From CAYMWF01 sp964394085 [NCBI: uncultured Gemmatimonadota bacterium] (GTDB lineage Bacteria; GCA-2686955; CAYMWF01), in assembly GCA_964394085.1 (NCBI GenBank), contig CAYMWF010000029.1:4687-68686 (forward strand): 64,000 nt of DNA. The letters run 5' to 3'. Shown one piece after another: positions 19,579 through 28,980 of this stretch (positions within the stretch are counted from its first letter, which is position 1; every line of letters starts with the position of its first letter). Position numbers and translations under genes: made by a program. The notes beneath the pieces are model-generated. The model had not been told where the DNA came from, made no database searches, and was given only the letters and a program-made list of their open reading frames with translations.

Positions 19579-22500
19579 TCACGATTCCAATCTGCCTTCC
19601 GGCACCATTTCACCGCCCTTGTCGACCGATTTCGGTTTCTCCAGAATTTCATCGACGCTGTCGAGATTTACTCCGATCACCGACGATATTCCCGGCTCCT
19701 GCATCGTAACTCCGATAATCGTATCGGTCGATTTGATGGTTACCTTGTTGTGTGATATCAGAAGGAATTGCGTTGATTCCTTGAACCGGTCCAGGAGCCT
19801 TAAAAACCGGTGGACATTGGCATCATCCAGCGGAGCATCCACTTCGTCGAGCAGGCAGAATGGGCTGGGCCTGCAAAGGAATGCCGCGAAAAGAAGGGAT
19901 ATCGCCGTCAGCGCTTTTTCTCCGCTGGAAAGGAGACTCAGACGCAGGGCCCGCTTTCCTGCCGGCCGGGCGAAAATTTCAATTCCCGCTTCAAGAGGAT
20001 CGACATCACTCTCAAGGACGATATCGGCTTCCCCCCCCTCGAACATGACGCTGAACACTTCGGCAAAATGGAGTCTCATCGTTTCGAATGTTTCGACGAA
20101 ACGTTTTCGTGCATCGGAATTGATTCTTCTTATCGTTGCGAGAAGCTTCTCCCGGGCTTCCACCAGGTCATCCCGCTGAGAAGACATGAACTCCAGCCTC
20201 TTGGATTCTTCGTCATACTGCTCGAGAACGTATGAACCGACCGCCCCTATCTTTTCCATGGACGATTGCAGGCGGCGACGTTCGGCTTCCAGCGCTTCCA
20301 GGTCATCTCTCTCCGGCTCGATCTCGTGCAGTTCCTCCGGTTCTTTACCCAGATCGTCCCGGAGGCCGTGGAGGAGCTGCTTCAGCTCCATTCCGATTTC
20401 CGCGACCCTGATCTCAAAATCGTGGATCCGTTCACTTTTTTCAGATGTTTCTTTTCGGATTTTCGAAACCCGGTTCTGATTTTCCTGGATCCGGTCCCGG
20501 ACGCCGCGCCATTCTTCTTCGGCTTTCCTGTGGATTTCCGCCCTCTGCTCTTCTGACTGGGAGGCGGATTCGAATTCTTTTTCAAGGGAGGAGATCTCAT
20601 CTTCGAGAGTCTTTCTCGATTCTTTCATTTCTACGATCTGTCGCCTGCGCTCCGCGATTCCGGCCTGGTCCCGATCGGAACGCTTCTGTAACCGTTCTGA
20701 ATCCCTCCCGACCGTTACCAGTCTCTCTTCGAGGCGGGCCTGTTCGAGAGAAAGCACCGATCTTCTTTTTTTAGCGTCATCCAGACCCGGGCTGATTCCC
20801 GCGAGTTCCTCCTCAATCTCCCGCTGGATGCGTAACGTCCTGTTGTCCTCGCTGCCGGCCTGATCGAACTTTCCGGACAGTTGGTCGAGTTTCTCCCGGG
20901 CGGAAACAAGCTCCGATTCTGTTTCGGCCTCCACGATTCGGAGAGTATCGACCCGGCTTCGCGAGTTGCCCAGGTCTTTTACAGCTTGAAGGAATTCAGA
21001 TTGGAGTTCCAGAATCGCTGTTTGTTTGCTTGAGAGAAGGGAAGCGGTTTCAGTTCGCTCGGATTCCACGGAAGCGAGATGTTCGTTGAGCTCGGTTTCA
21101 ACAACCCTGTACTCTTCGGCTCTTTCTTCCAGGTACGTGAGTTCCTTTCGCTCTGCGGCGATACGATCCCTCCGCTCGAGGAGTCCTGCGCCCTTCTCCC
21201 TCTGCCGGATCGAAATCCGCACCAGTCCGTCGGGGCTGAATGCCAGGCCGGTCTTCGTTATTACAATCCCTTGGAAAGCGGATCCTTTGATAACATCAGC
21301 GGCGGTTTTTTCATCTTCGACCACCAGGATCCGGGAAAGAAGGCTTCTCACCGGTTCAGAAGAGGATTTCACCAGGTCGGAAGCCAGTCCGAGCACGCGA
21401 TCGTCGTTTACGACAGGTTCAGGAGGTTCACTCGCGATCGAGGATGAATAAAAAACAGCCGCCCCCCAGTCCTCTTCGACTGCACGCCTGATACCTTCGA
21501 GCAGATCCGTGGGTTCTTCGAATATGACTGCCTGAAGCCTGGCGGCGAGAGCGTGATCGAGGGCGCCGGCTATTTCACCGGCATCATCTACATGGGAGGC
21601 TACCGTTCCTTTGTTCGCCGGAAGGAGGTCGAGAGCCTTGCCCGACCCTTTCCAGACGCCTTCCCTGGCCCGTTCCAATTCTTCAAGTAAAACCAGCGAT
21701 GATTCCAGGCGCTTCTTTTCAACGGATTCGGATACGAGGAGAGCCCTGGTATCGGCAAGTTGTCCGGTCAGGTTTTCTTTTTCTTCCGACAGGGCGGCCA
21801 GGCGAAGATTGAGCGATTCAGTCTCCTCTTCGGCGGAACGGACGAGTTCCTCAATTGAATCGGCTTTTGATTCCTGCTCCTTCACGGTCCGGACAGTTTC
21901 ATCGATATCTTTCCGGAGAGCCGCAAGACGGGAACCGCCGGAGGCGACCAGAGCCGAAAGCGTCGCCTTCTCCGATTCGAGATTCATCCGCTCGCGTTCT
22001 TCCGCCGCAAACTCGCTGCGGGCCGTCGCCAATCGCTCCTGAGCATCGTTCCATGCAGCATCCAGACCGTCTATCTCCTCCTCGACCCCTGAAAGCTCAT
22101 CCCGGATCTGTGTTGACCGCTGTCTGTGCCTGTCGCCCTCCTCCTTGAGGCTGCCCAGTTCATACTTCTGCCTGGTGACCATCTCTTCAAGCGTGGCCGC
22201 TTCGCCTTCCAGGCGTTTCACCGTCTCCGCTTTCTGCTTTCGACGTTCCCGGCACAGGTCGATATCACTTTCAATTCGCTGGAGATTGCGTGCTTCCTCC
22301 CTCAGCAGCGCGGAAAACCTCGAGAGCTCCTCTCCCCTGTGAATTTCTTCCAGCTTCGCCGCTTCGATTTCGGCTTCGATACCGCGTGATTCGCTTTCCA
22401 GGGCGGTACGACCGTCCTCGAGCTCGCGGATATTCGCTGAAAGCTCCTCTTTTTCCGTGTTGAGGGTTTTAAAGCGCAGGGCCGAGATATCAATGACGGT

Positions 22501-23172
22501 CTTTTCCCAACGCTCCCGGATATTCTTGTAACGTTTCGCGCGGCCCACCTGGTACTTGAGCGACCTGACATTCTTCTCTACTTCGACGATGATATCGCCG
22601 ATCCTCACGATGTCTTTATGCACCGCATCGAGCTTCAATTCCGCGGAGCGACGCTTCGTCTTGTATCGGCTGATACCCGCCGCTTCCTCGAAAAAGGAGC
22701 GTCGTTCATCGGGGGAAGCGAGGAGGATTGCTTCGATCATCTTCCCTTCGATAACGGCGTAGCCATCCACACCCAGCCCGGTGCCCATCAGGAGCTCCGT
22801 GATATCCTTGAGCCGCACCGGCTGCCGGTTGAGAAAAAACCGGCTCGAACCGTCACGATAAGCGCGCCTCTGGATCGAAAGCTCCGACCCCTCGAACCCG
22901 GTTATTCCTTCAGCATCGGAAAGCACGAGTTCCACTTCAGCCATGCCCAGGGGTTTACGACGCCCCGTGCCATGGAAGATTACATCCTCGAGCTTTTCAC
23001 TGCGAAGGCTCCTCAACCTCTGTTCTCCGAGAACCCACCTGATCCCGTCAGCTACATTCGTCTTGCCGCATCCGTTGGGACCAACGATTGAAGTCGCCCC
23101 CTCCCTCACGTCTATGGTCGTGTTCTTGCCGAAGGATTTGAAACCGAGCAATCTGATGCGTGAGAGATACAA
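19579..23172 (-). CDS. smc: Chromosome segregation ATPase SMC
   Basis: Condensin ATPase of 1197 aa, the full family length. The P-loop GPNGCGKTN lies at 31-39. Two long coiled coils flank a hinge around residues 500-670. The C-terminal head contains the ABC signature LSLLSSGEKALTA and Walker B FCLLDEVDAPLDD. No ScpA/ScpB genes are in the window. It starts two bases after selA ends and stops right before ftsY. Confidence 0.97.
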   Translation of the reverse strand: MYLSRIRLLGFKSFGKNTTIDVREGATSIVGPNGCGKTNVADGIRWVLGEQRLRSLRSEKLEDVIFHGTGRRKPLGMAEVELVLSDAEGITGFEGSELSIQRRAYRDGSSRFFLNRQPVRLKDITELLMGTGLGVDGYAVIEGKMIEAILLASPDERRSFFEEAAGISRYKTKRRSAELKLDAVHKDIVRIGDIIVEVEKNVRSLKYQVGRAKRYKNIRERWEKTVIDISALRFKTLNTEKEELSANIRELEDGRTALESESRGIEAEIEAAKLEEIHRGEELSRFSALLREEARNLQRIESDIDLCRERRKQKAETVKRLEGEAATLEEMVTRQKYELGSLKEEGDRHRQRSTQIRDELSGVEEEIDGLDAAWNDAQERLATARSEFAAEERERMNLESEKATLSALVASGGSRLAALRKDIDETVRTVKEQESKADSIEELVRSAEEETESLNLRLAALSEEKENLTGQLADTRALLVSESVEKKRLESSLVLLEELERAREGVWKGSGKALDLLPANKGTVASHVDDAGEIAGALDHALAARLQAVIFEEPTDLLEGIRRAVEEDWGAAVFYSSSIASEPPEPVVNDDRVLGLASDLVKSSSEPVRSLLSRILVVEDEKTAADVIKGSAFQGIVITKTGLAFSPDGLVRISIRQREKGAGLLERRDRIAAERKELTYLEERAEEYRVVETELNEHLASVESERTETASLLSSKQTAILELQSEFLQAVKDLGNSRSRVDTLRIVEAETESELVSAREKLDQLSGKFDQAGSEDNRTLRIQREIEEELAGISPGLDDAKKRRSVLSLEQARLEERLVTVGRDSERLQKRSDRDQAGIAERRRQIVEMKESRKTLEDEISSLEKEFESASQSEEQRAEIHRKAEEEWRGVRDRIQENQNRVSKIRKETSEKSERIHDFEIRVAEIGMELKQLLHGLRDDLGKEPEELHEIEPERDDLEALEAERRRLQSSMEKIGAVGSYVLEQYDEESKRLEFMSSQRDDLVEAREKLLATIRRINSDARKRFVETFETMRLHFAEVFSVMFEGGEADIVLESDVDPLEAGIEIFARPAGKRALRLSLLSSGEKALTAISLLFAAFLCRPSPFCLLDEVDAPLDDANVHRFLRLLDRFKESTQFLLISHNKVTIKSTDTIIGVTMQEPGISSVIGVNLDSVDEILEKPKSVDKGGEMVPEGRLES

Positions 23173-23174
23173 GG

Positions 23175-24611
23175 TTATTCCCCGCCCTCCTCCGTCATTC
23201 CCGAGACGATTTCAGTCACCACCTGGATGAGTAAATCTATTTCATCTTCTTCTATGGTGCGAGGATCGATTAGAACCCGGTCATCCCGTATTCTCACCAC
23301 CACGGGCGGGTTGCCCTCGAGAAGCGAGGATGCAACGGCCGCAGGGCTCAAGTCCGGGAAAGCGAGGGAAACGGCGACCGTCGGCAGACCCGCGCCGGGG
23401 AAGCTTCCGCCGCCAACAGCGGATTTTTCATCGATCCGCTTAATGACAGGATTGAAAGAAGTAAGCGCATCAGCCAGCTTCTCTTCGATCAGGCGAGCGC
23501 GAGATTCCATTTGTTCCCGCCCGTAGCTGAGTTTGCGCCAGACCGGCAGCTTTTTACGGCCGCCATGCTGCCCAAGGTGAATACGGAGAGTAGCTTCGAG
23601 AGCAGCTATGCTCATTTTATCATTGCGGATAACCCTGGTGAGCTGGTGTTTTCTCAACCGGGTCACCAGGTCGGCCCGCCCTGCGATAATTCCGGCCTGA
23701 GGACCTCCGAGCAGCTTATCTCCGCTGAAACACACGAGATCGACACCTTTCGACAACGCGCTTTCTACGCTGATATGCCCTTGAGGAAGAATGTCTTCCG
23801 CGTCGGATATCAACCCGCTTCCCTCATCATAGACCACAAGGAGATCCCGTTCCGAGGCGATTTTAACAAGTGTTTCGAGTGACACCTCGGCTGTAAATCC
23901 TTCCATGCTGAAATTACTCCTGTTCGCTTTGAACAGGATCCTGGTGCTTTCGTTTATCGCACCGGTATAATCTTCGGGATGAGTGCGATTGGTAGTGCCG
24001 ACCTCGACCATTCTCGTTCCGCTTTCCTCCATGATCGCCGGCATCCTGAAAGAGCCGCCTATTTCAACAAGTTCCCCCCTGGAGACAACTGTTTCTTTTC
24101 CGCGGGCGAAAGCGCTGAGAATCAGCATGACAGCCGCAGCGTTGTTATTTACCACGATCCCGGCTTCGGCACCAGTGAGCCTGGTGACAAGCGTTTCCAG
24201 GTGATCGTGCCTGCTGCCTCTGAGACCGGTCTCTAGGTTGAATTCAAGATTCGAATAATGTTCAGAGGTCTCAGCCACGGCCTTAATGGCCGCATCAGCG
24301 AGGACCGACCGGCCGAGGTTCGTGTGAAGGATAGTGCCTGTCGCGTTTATGACGCGTTTCAGACTGGGGTAAAACCGGGAGTGGAGGAACGCTCCAGCCT
24401 CCAGAACGATAGATTCCGGAACAGGTGCGGATTCGACAGCACCGTTCTTGATTTCCCGGCGGATTCGGTCGGTCACATAACGGAGGGATTCGACTGTCCT
24501 GTCGTGAGAGTATTCATTCACCAGGCGCCGAGTATCATTTCGAGCGAGAAGCTCCGTCACAGACGGAATCAGCCTGAGCTTGGCGGACTTCCCGGATGTC
24601 TTCTCTTTCAT
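23175..24611 (-). CDS. selA: L-seryl-tRNA(Sec) selenium transferase
   Basis: PLP enzyme converting Ser-tRNA(Sec) to Sec-tRNA(Sec) with selenophosphate. The 478-aa protein shows INATGTILHTNLGRS (about 87-101), NNNAAAVMLIL, EVGTTNRTH and the PLP-lysine segment FSGDKLLGGPQAG near residue 295-300. Its presence implies a selenoprotein system, but no SelB, SelD, tRNA-Sec or in-frame TGA selenoprotein was found in the window. It lies between the membrane-TPR gene (15-bp gap) and smc. Confidence 0.95.
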   Translation of the reverse strand: MKEKTSGKSAKLRLIPSVTELLARNDTRRLVNEYSHDRTVESLRYVTDRIRREIKNGAVESAPVPESIVLEAGAFLHSRFYPSLKRVINATGTILHTNLGRSVLADAAIKAVAETSEHYSNLEFNLETGLRGSRHDHLETLVTRLTGAEAGIVVNNNAAAVMLILSAFARGKETVVSRGELVEIGGSFRMPAIMEESGTRMVEVGTTNRTHPEDYTGAINESTRILFKANRSNFSMEGFTAEVSLETLVKIASERDLLVVYDEGSGLISDAEDILPQGHISVESALSKGVDLVCFSGDKLLGGPQAGIIAGRADLVTRLRKHQLTRVIRNDKMSIAALEATLRIHLGQHGGRKKLPVWRKLSYGREQMESRARLIEEKLADALTSFNPVIKRIDEKSAVGGGSFPGAGLPTVAVSLAFPDLSPAAVASSLLEGNPPVVVRIRDDRVLIDPRTIEEDEIDLLIQVVTEIVSGMTEEGGE

Positions 24612-24626
24612 ACCCGATTCTCCCGA

Positions 24627-27600
24627 CTATTTCTTCATGGTTTCGTTTGACGGTTCATTTCCATCGCGCAGATTGAATCCTCCCGATTCCAATGTCTCAA
24701 TCATCTTTTGAGCCGGTTTGAAATCCGGTGATATCTTCAGGCAGAAACGTGCGGATTCTATCCCCTCCTGATTCTTGCCCTGTCTGACAAGACAAATAGC
24801 GCGCCTGAACCATGCTCTTGTATGATCCACCTTGAGATCATTGATCTTTTCATAGAGAATCAACGCCTCTCCGAATCGCCCCAGCTCCTCAAGGATAAGT
24901 CCATAGTTGAATAGTGCTCTGATATAACCGGGAAAGGCGGTGGTAAGCCTGTAATAGGCGCAGACTGCTTCGGCCGGCCGTTTCTCTTCAGCAAGACTCC
25001 GCGCGAAAGCCTCGCCGAATATCGAATCCGCGGCTGCAAGTTCGAATACGGGATGGCTGCAAATCTCCGAAAGCCTGCCGGTTTTGAGAGGTACGACAGT
25101 ATCCCCATCCAGGGCGTTAACTATTACACCGGCAAGACGGTCTCCAGCCCCGCTTCTTACCGGCGCTTCAACCGTACTGTCTGAGAATGCATCCTGAAAC
25201 AGTTCCGCGGCTGCGCCAAGTTCACCTGCTTCAGCCTTTAAGAACCCCAGGCTAAGGAGAACAGCGCCCTTCATCCCGATATCCGCACCCGGTCCTGCCA
25301 GGAAGGCGGACAGAACCTCGATCGCTTCATCGGGACGGTCGTTCATTTGAAGCAACAGACCGAGCTCCTGCACGGGTCGGATAAAAGACCCTGTCCGCTC
25401 CACGACCCGCTTCATGTACTCGATGGCGAGATCCTGTTCATCCATACGGGAGTATACGTGTGAATGAAGGTATTGAGCCGGAACTTCGTCCGGGTGCATC
25501 TTTTCAATCCTGCCGTAGCAAGCGGAGGCCGCACCCGGATCATCCACGTTATCAAGGTATCTCGCTGCCAGGTACAAGGAATCGAGAGAATCCGATTCCT
25601 TGGATATCCGCAACCAGAAATCAGCTTCGCCGGGTTTACCGGGAGATTGGGATGCGATTGAAAACGCAAGGCTCCAGTATGCCGAAGCGATTGTATAATC
25701 CTCCGGGCAAAGCTTATGTGCCCTTTCGAAAAAACCGAAGGCGATATCGCTGTTTCCGGCAAGTTCGAAGGCGAGTCCCGACTTTCGTAGAATTTCCGGA
25801 TCCGGGGAAGATTCCTGCAATTCGATTGCAGTCGAATAAGACCTTGCAGCGCTTTCATACCGCTCGAGCAGCATTCTTTTATCACCCAGGAATGTCCAGG
25901 CTTCAGATTTGTCAGGGAGTCGCTCCACAGCTAATTCGGCAACCTGGACCGCCCTTTCGGGGAGGTTTTTCTGCTCGTACAGATATGCCAGTGTAGTGTA
26001 CATCTCGAGCACTCTCGAACCGGATGCCACAGCGGCTTCGTATTCAAGGAGTGCATGATCGGAGTACCCGTCCCAGAGCAGCTTGTGCGCAAATGTCTGA
26101 TGAAAACGTTCTGTTCCGGTAGAAGGCTCAATCTTCGACATGACTCCGGGATTGTTCAACCCGGCAAAAAAAAGCATCACAAGGAATCCTGCCAGGAGTG
26201 GAAGGAACAGCAGTCTCCCTGCATAAGAGGATTTATCGCCGCCCACCCGCTGCGCCGCCGACGCACAACCGGTGAGAATGCCGGCTGCAGCCAGCCAGGG
26301 AGATCTGAAGATAAAAGCTCCTCCCAGGCTTGCTGCCGGGAGAGCGATGAAAGGCAGAAGACGTTCCGCTTTTTCGAAGGTTCGGAGGAAACGGAAATCT
26401 TCCGAAAATTCGCCGGATATCGTCCTCATTCCGGCCTTCCCCATCCTCCAGAGCGAAAAAGCGGTGAGTGTAGCCATTGAAATCCAGGCGAAACGCCTGT
26501 CCATCAGGGCGGGCGCTTCAGCCCTTGCGAGGAGGGCGAAGCCGAAAAGCCATGCCAGAACCCAGAAAAGGCCCTCGATAATTGCGCCTGCCGCTGGCCA
26601 GCGCCTTAACTGCAGGGGTTTTACGTGCAGCAGCATAATGATGCCCAGCATCGACATAATTATAGTGAAGGCGGCATAATGCAGCCCGGCTGCCATCAGC
26701 AGGGCGAGTGTGACTGAAGCGGCTGAGACGGCGACAGCGGCTCTCCGAGGAATGCGCTTCTGCCTGTCTCCGGATTCAGTGAACTCACCCAGAGAAGAAC
26801 GGAAAAGATTCAGATATAAAAGCGCAAACGCCGCCTGAAGCAAAGATACTGCATCGAAGAGGCCGAGTTTCTCAGAGTCGAATTCAACTGGATAAAATCC
26901 CCTCCAGGCGGCTGTAACACCCATCCCCGCCAGAAAAAGCGAAAAGAGGAAACGCGTGGAGAGTGTCCGTCTGAGGATGTGATAGAAAACCCCCGGCGAC
27001 CATGCCGCCGTCCATAAGGTCGACAGCAGCGCTAAGAGCAGAATATGCAGACTGGCGAAAGAGAACGACTGCGGATCAAAGAAATGCCGCAGCACCACTC
27101 CGTTTCCCTCGAAGAAACTACGCACTCCCGACATCCCCGTCTCCGGATCCCCGAAAAGATGATACCAGTTATACGGATAGGTAAAAAAGGTCAGGGAAAC
27201 GAAGTAAACTACGACGAAAGCCCCTGCGCCGCGCAGCACCCTTCCCGATTTTATCAGAACGTAAGCGAAAGCCAGCAGGCATGAGACGAAAGCCTCAATC
27301 CTGATTCCCGCCGTGGTTCCCTGGAAACCTCTGAAGGGATTGAAGAAATTGATAACATGATCGAGGTAATCGGTACGTTCGAGGTACAGGTAGCCGATAT
27401 GAGATCCGCCTTCCGCACCCGCAAGACCTGCACCTGCCAGGTCAAGCAGCGGCGGCATCAGGAAAACCGCGGCCGACACGAAAAGCATCAGCTTCGTAAC
27501 CCGGAGCACGTTTACCTGAGAGAAGATTGCGAGGACTATCGACAGGGCCAGGATCGGATTCAGAAAAGCCAGGGGATAATGGATGAAGAAATCAATCGGA

Positions 27601-27743
27601 TGAACAAAAGGAATCCGACCGGAGAATCCTTCAAGGATATCCCGCACGAAAACGACCGACATGAATATCAAAAACCACCGGGCCAAGCCCATGGGATACT
27701 CTTCCAGTCGTGACATCCACTTGCGCGCGGCGGTAAGCACCAT
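24627..27743 (-). CDS. Large polytopic membrane protein with C-terminal TPR repeats
   Basis: About 1038 aa from the ATG at 27743, which has AAGGA upstream; the frame is open to 27803. The first ~560 residues are highly hydrophobic, with about 14 likely membrane helices. They include an aromatic extra-membrane loop (HIGYLYLERTDYLDHVINFF). From about residue 570 a chain of tetratricopeptide repeats follows (for example AYLYEQKNLPERAVQVAEL and FNYGLILEELGRFGEALILY) to the end. The layout is similar to membrane proteins of the O-antigen/glycosyl-type class with TPR tails, but no catalytic motif was recognised. It lies upstream of selA and downstream of two small membrane genes. Confidence 0.8.
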   Translation of the reverse strand: MVLTAARKWMSRLEEYPMGLARWFLIFMSVVFVRDILEGFSGRIPFVHPIDFFIHYPLAFLNPILALSIVLAIFSQVNVLRVTKLMLFVSAAVFLMPPLLDLAGAGLAGAEGGSHIGYLYLERTDYLDHVINFFNPFRGFQGTTAGIRIEAFVSCLLAFAYVLIKSGRVLRGAGAFVVVYFVSLTFFTYPYNWYHLFGDPETGMSGVRSFFEGNGVVLRHFFDPQSFSFASLHILLLALLSTLWTAAWSPGVFYHILRRTLSTRFLFSLFLAGMGVTAAWRGFYPVEFDSEKLGLFDAVSLLQAAFALLYLNLFRSSLGEFTESGDRQKRIPRRAAVAVSAASVTLALLMAAGLHYAAFTIIMSMLGIIMLLHVKPLQLRRWPAAGAIIEGLFWVLAWLFGFALLARAEAPALMDRRFAWISMATLTAFSLWRMGKAGMRTISGEFSEDFRFLRTFEKAERLLPFIALPAASLGGAFIFRSPWLAAAGILTGCASAAQRVGGDKSSYAGRLLFLPLLAGFLVMLFFAGLNNPGVMSKIEPSTGTERFHQTFAHKLLWDGYSDHALLEYEAAVASGSRVLEMYTTLAYLYEQKNLPERAVQVAELAVERLPDKSEAWTFLGDKRMLLERYESAARSYSTAIELQESSPDPEILRKSGLAFELAGNSDIAFGFFERAHKLCPEDYTIASAYWSLAFSIASQSPGKPGEADFWLRISKESDSLDSLYLAARYLDNVDDPGAASACYGRIEKMHPDEVPAQYLHSHVYSRMDEQDLAIEYMKRVVERTGSFIRPVQELGLLLQMNDRPDEAIEVLSAFLAGPGADIGMKGAVLLSLGFLKAEAGELGAAAELFQDAFSDSTVEAPVRSGAGDRLAGVIVNALDGDTVVPLKTGRLSEICSHPVFELAAADSIFGEAFARSLAEEKRPAEAVCAYYRLTTAFPGYIRALFNYGLILEELGRFGEALILYEKINDLKVDHTRAWFRRAICLVRQGKNQEGIESARFCLKISPDFKPAQKMIETLESGGFNLRDGNEPSNETMKK

Positions 27744-27759
27744 CCGAGTATTCTTCCTT

Positions 27760-27972
27760 TCAGAGATATTCACTGTTCGGGGAAGCTTCAGGGGCACCGG
27801 CACACATCACTCCGAGCCCCATGCGTAAACAGGCGAGGATGCCAGATATCACCATCAGAAGCAACGAAATTATCTCCGGTAACCTTTCCATTTTCGCTTC
27901 AAAGTCGGTGAAGCCCGAATCGGGTCCGTTCCGGATTTCTTCGAGCACAGCGCCGGAAATTCGTGGTTTCAA
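27760..27972 (-). CDS. Small single-pass membrane protein, unknown
   Basis: A 70-aa frame with one strong hydrophobic helix (LPEIISLLLMVISGILACL) after an acidic N-terminal 30 residues. Its ATG overlaps the stop of the preceding gene as ATGA, and it ends 17 bases before the TPR gene start. Both facts argue that it is translated as part of the operon. No family recognised. Confidence 0.5.
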   Translation of the reverse strand: MKPRISGAVLEEIRNGPDSGFTDFEAKMERLPEIISLLLMVISGILACLRMGLGVMCAGAPEASPNSEYL

Positions 27973-28490
27973 CTGTTACGCAGTTTTTGCAGCTCTTTTA
28001 ATTCTTCTTGCATGCAGGCGGGACAAAGACCGTGGGTAAAATCCACATCCACCTTGGCGGAAATGTATTCTTCAAGCCTCTTCCAGGAGCTCTGTATTTT
28101 TGCGTCTGCGCCGTCGGCGCGGATTTTTTTACATTTTGCGCAGATGGGCAGGAGTCCGCGGAGAGTCGACTGGATTTCGTGAAAGAGCCAGCTCTGAATG
28201 CTGATTCCCGCTAAAACGAAAACAGCACCGAAAAAGAATATGATACTTACGAAAACCCGTCCGACGAGAACAACATCGAATATGAATGATATCAAAACGA
28301 CCAGGTAACCCAGAAAGAAGAGCACCATCAAGGCCCGATGGATTTTAAAAGCCCTCAGGAACTGGCCGCGACGTTGCTCAGGTACGAATGAGACCGCTGA
28401 AAAAATTGACCTGAATTTGACTATACTGACCAACATCACGACGGCGCCGAGCGAAATCCCGGTACTGCTGATTATCAATTCAAGATTCAT
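27969..28490 (-). CDS. Membrane protein with C-terminal four-cysteine PICxxCK...CPxC module
   Basis: A 173-aa protein with four predicted membrane helices within residues 5-110. The cytoplasmic tail contains LLPICAKCKKIR, then W and a YI motif, and finally DFTHGLCPACMQEEL. The CxxC/CxxC pattern suggests a small zinc ribbon. The same module ends the PAS sensor protein at 60142-61959. It usually occurs at the C-terminus of sensory and response-regulator proteins, so this gene may encode a membrane sensor. It leads a minus-strand operon with the small membrane protein and the TPR protein. Confidence 0.65.
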   Translation of the reverse strand: MNLELIISSTGISLGAVVMLVSIVKFRSIFSAVSFVPEQRRGQFLRAFKIHRALMVLFFLGYLVVLISFIFDVVLVGRVFVSIIFFFGAVFVLAGISIQSWLFHEIQSTLRGLLPICAKCKKIRADGADAKIQSSWKRLEEYISAKVDVDFTHGLCPACMQEELKELQKLRNS

Positions 28491-28980
28491 GCCTTCGATC
28501 CTGTCAGCTTTCCCGCACCAAGCCTGCTAAAGCCTGACCCGAGTTATTATGAATTATACGATCCAGCGAGATATTCAGACTGTTTATCCCCGTTAGCGTA
28601 TTCGCCTGATATCAGCCGCGAATACCGAAGAGGTTGTTCGAAGTGCTAACATCAATCATTCGCCCCGTCAAGAACGGATATGGTTCGGTATGAACAGAAG
28701 CATTGCTTCAACGGCAATCCTGGACTGGTCGGACATCCGAATCTCGTGAAGAAATTACGAGTCCGTAGCGTCTTCTTCACCCGCGATGTATAAAACAGTC
28801 ACAGTCTGGTATTTTATTGCTTCAAAACCCCGCTCCGGTATGGGATTATCGGCCCGCTCGCAAAAGGCTGAAATTTCATTCTTTTCGACTTGCGGAATGC
28901 GGGTTTCAACTGGTCAACGACGATAGAGAGCGCCGGCAACTCGTCCCGCCGAAAATCCACGCTCGAAAGGTGAGAAAAAT
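28491..28980. other. Intergenic region between divergent operons
   Basis: 490 bp without a credible gene. A perfect TATAAT on the minus strand at 28553-28558 probably belongs to the promoter of the membrane-protein operon, though its -35 box is poor. A short hairpin (CTCGT/ACGAG at about 28742-28760) lies in the centre. No clear plus-strand promoter for the sugar kinase, no repeat and no RNA gene were recognised. Confidence 0.4.

Noticed and set aside
23175-24611. Selenoprotein with in-frame TGA near selA
   Set aside because: All neighbouring genes read through without interrupted conserved domains, so no recoded TGA was supported.
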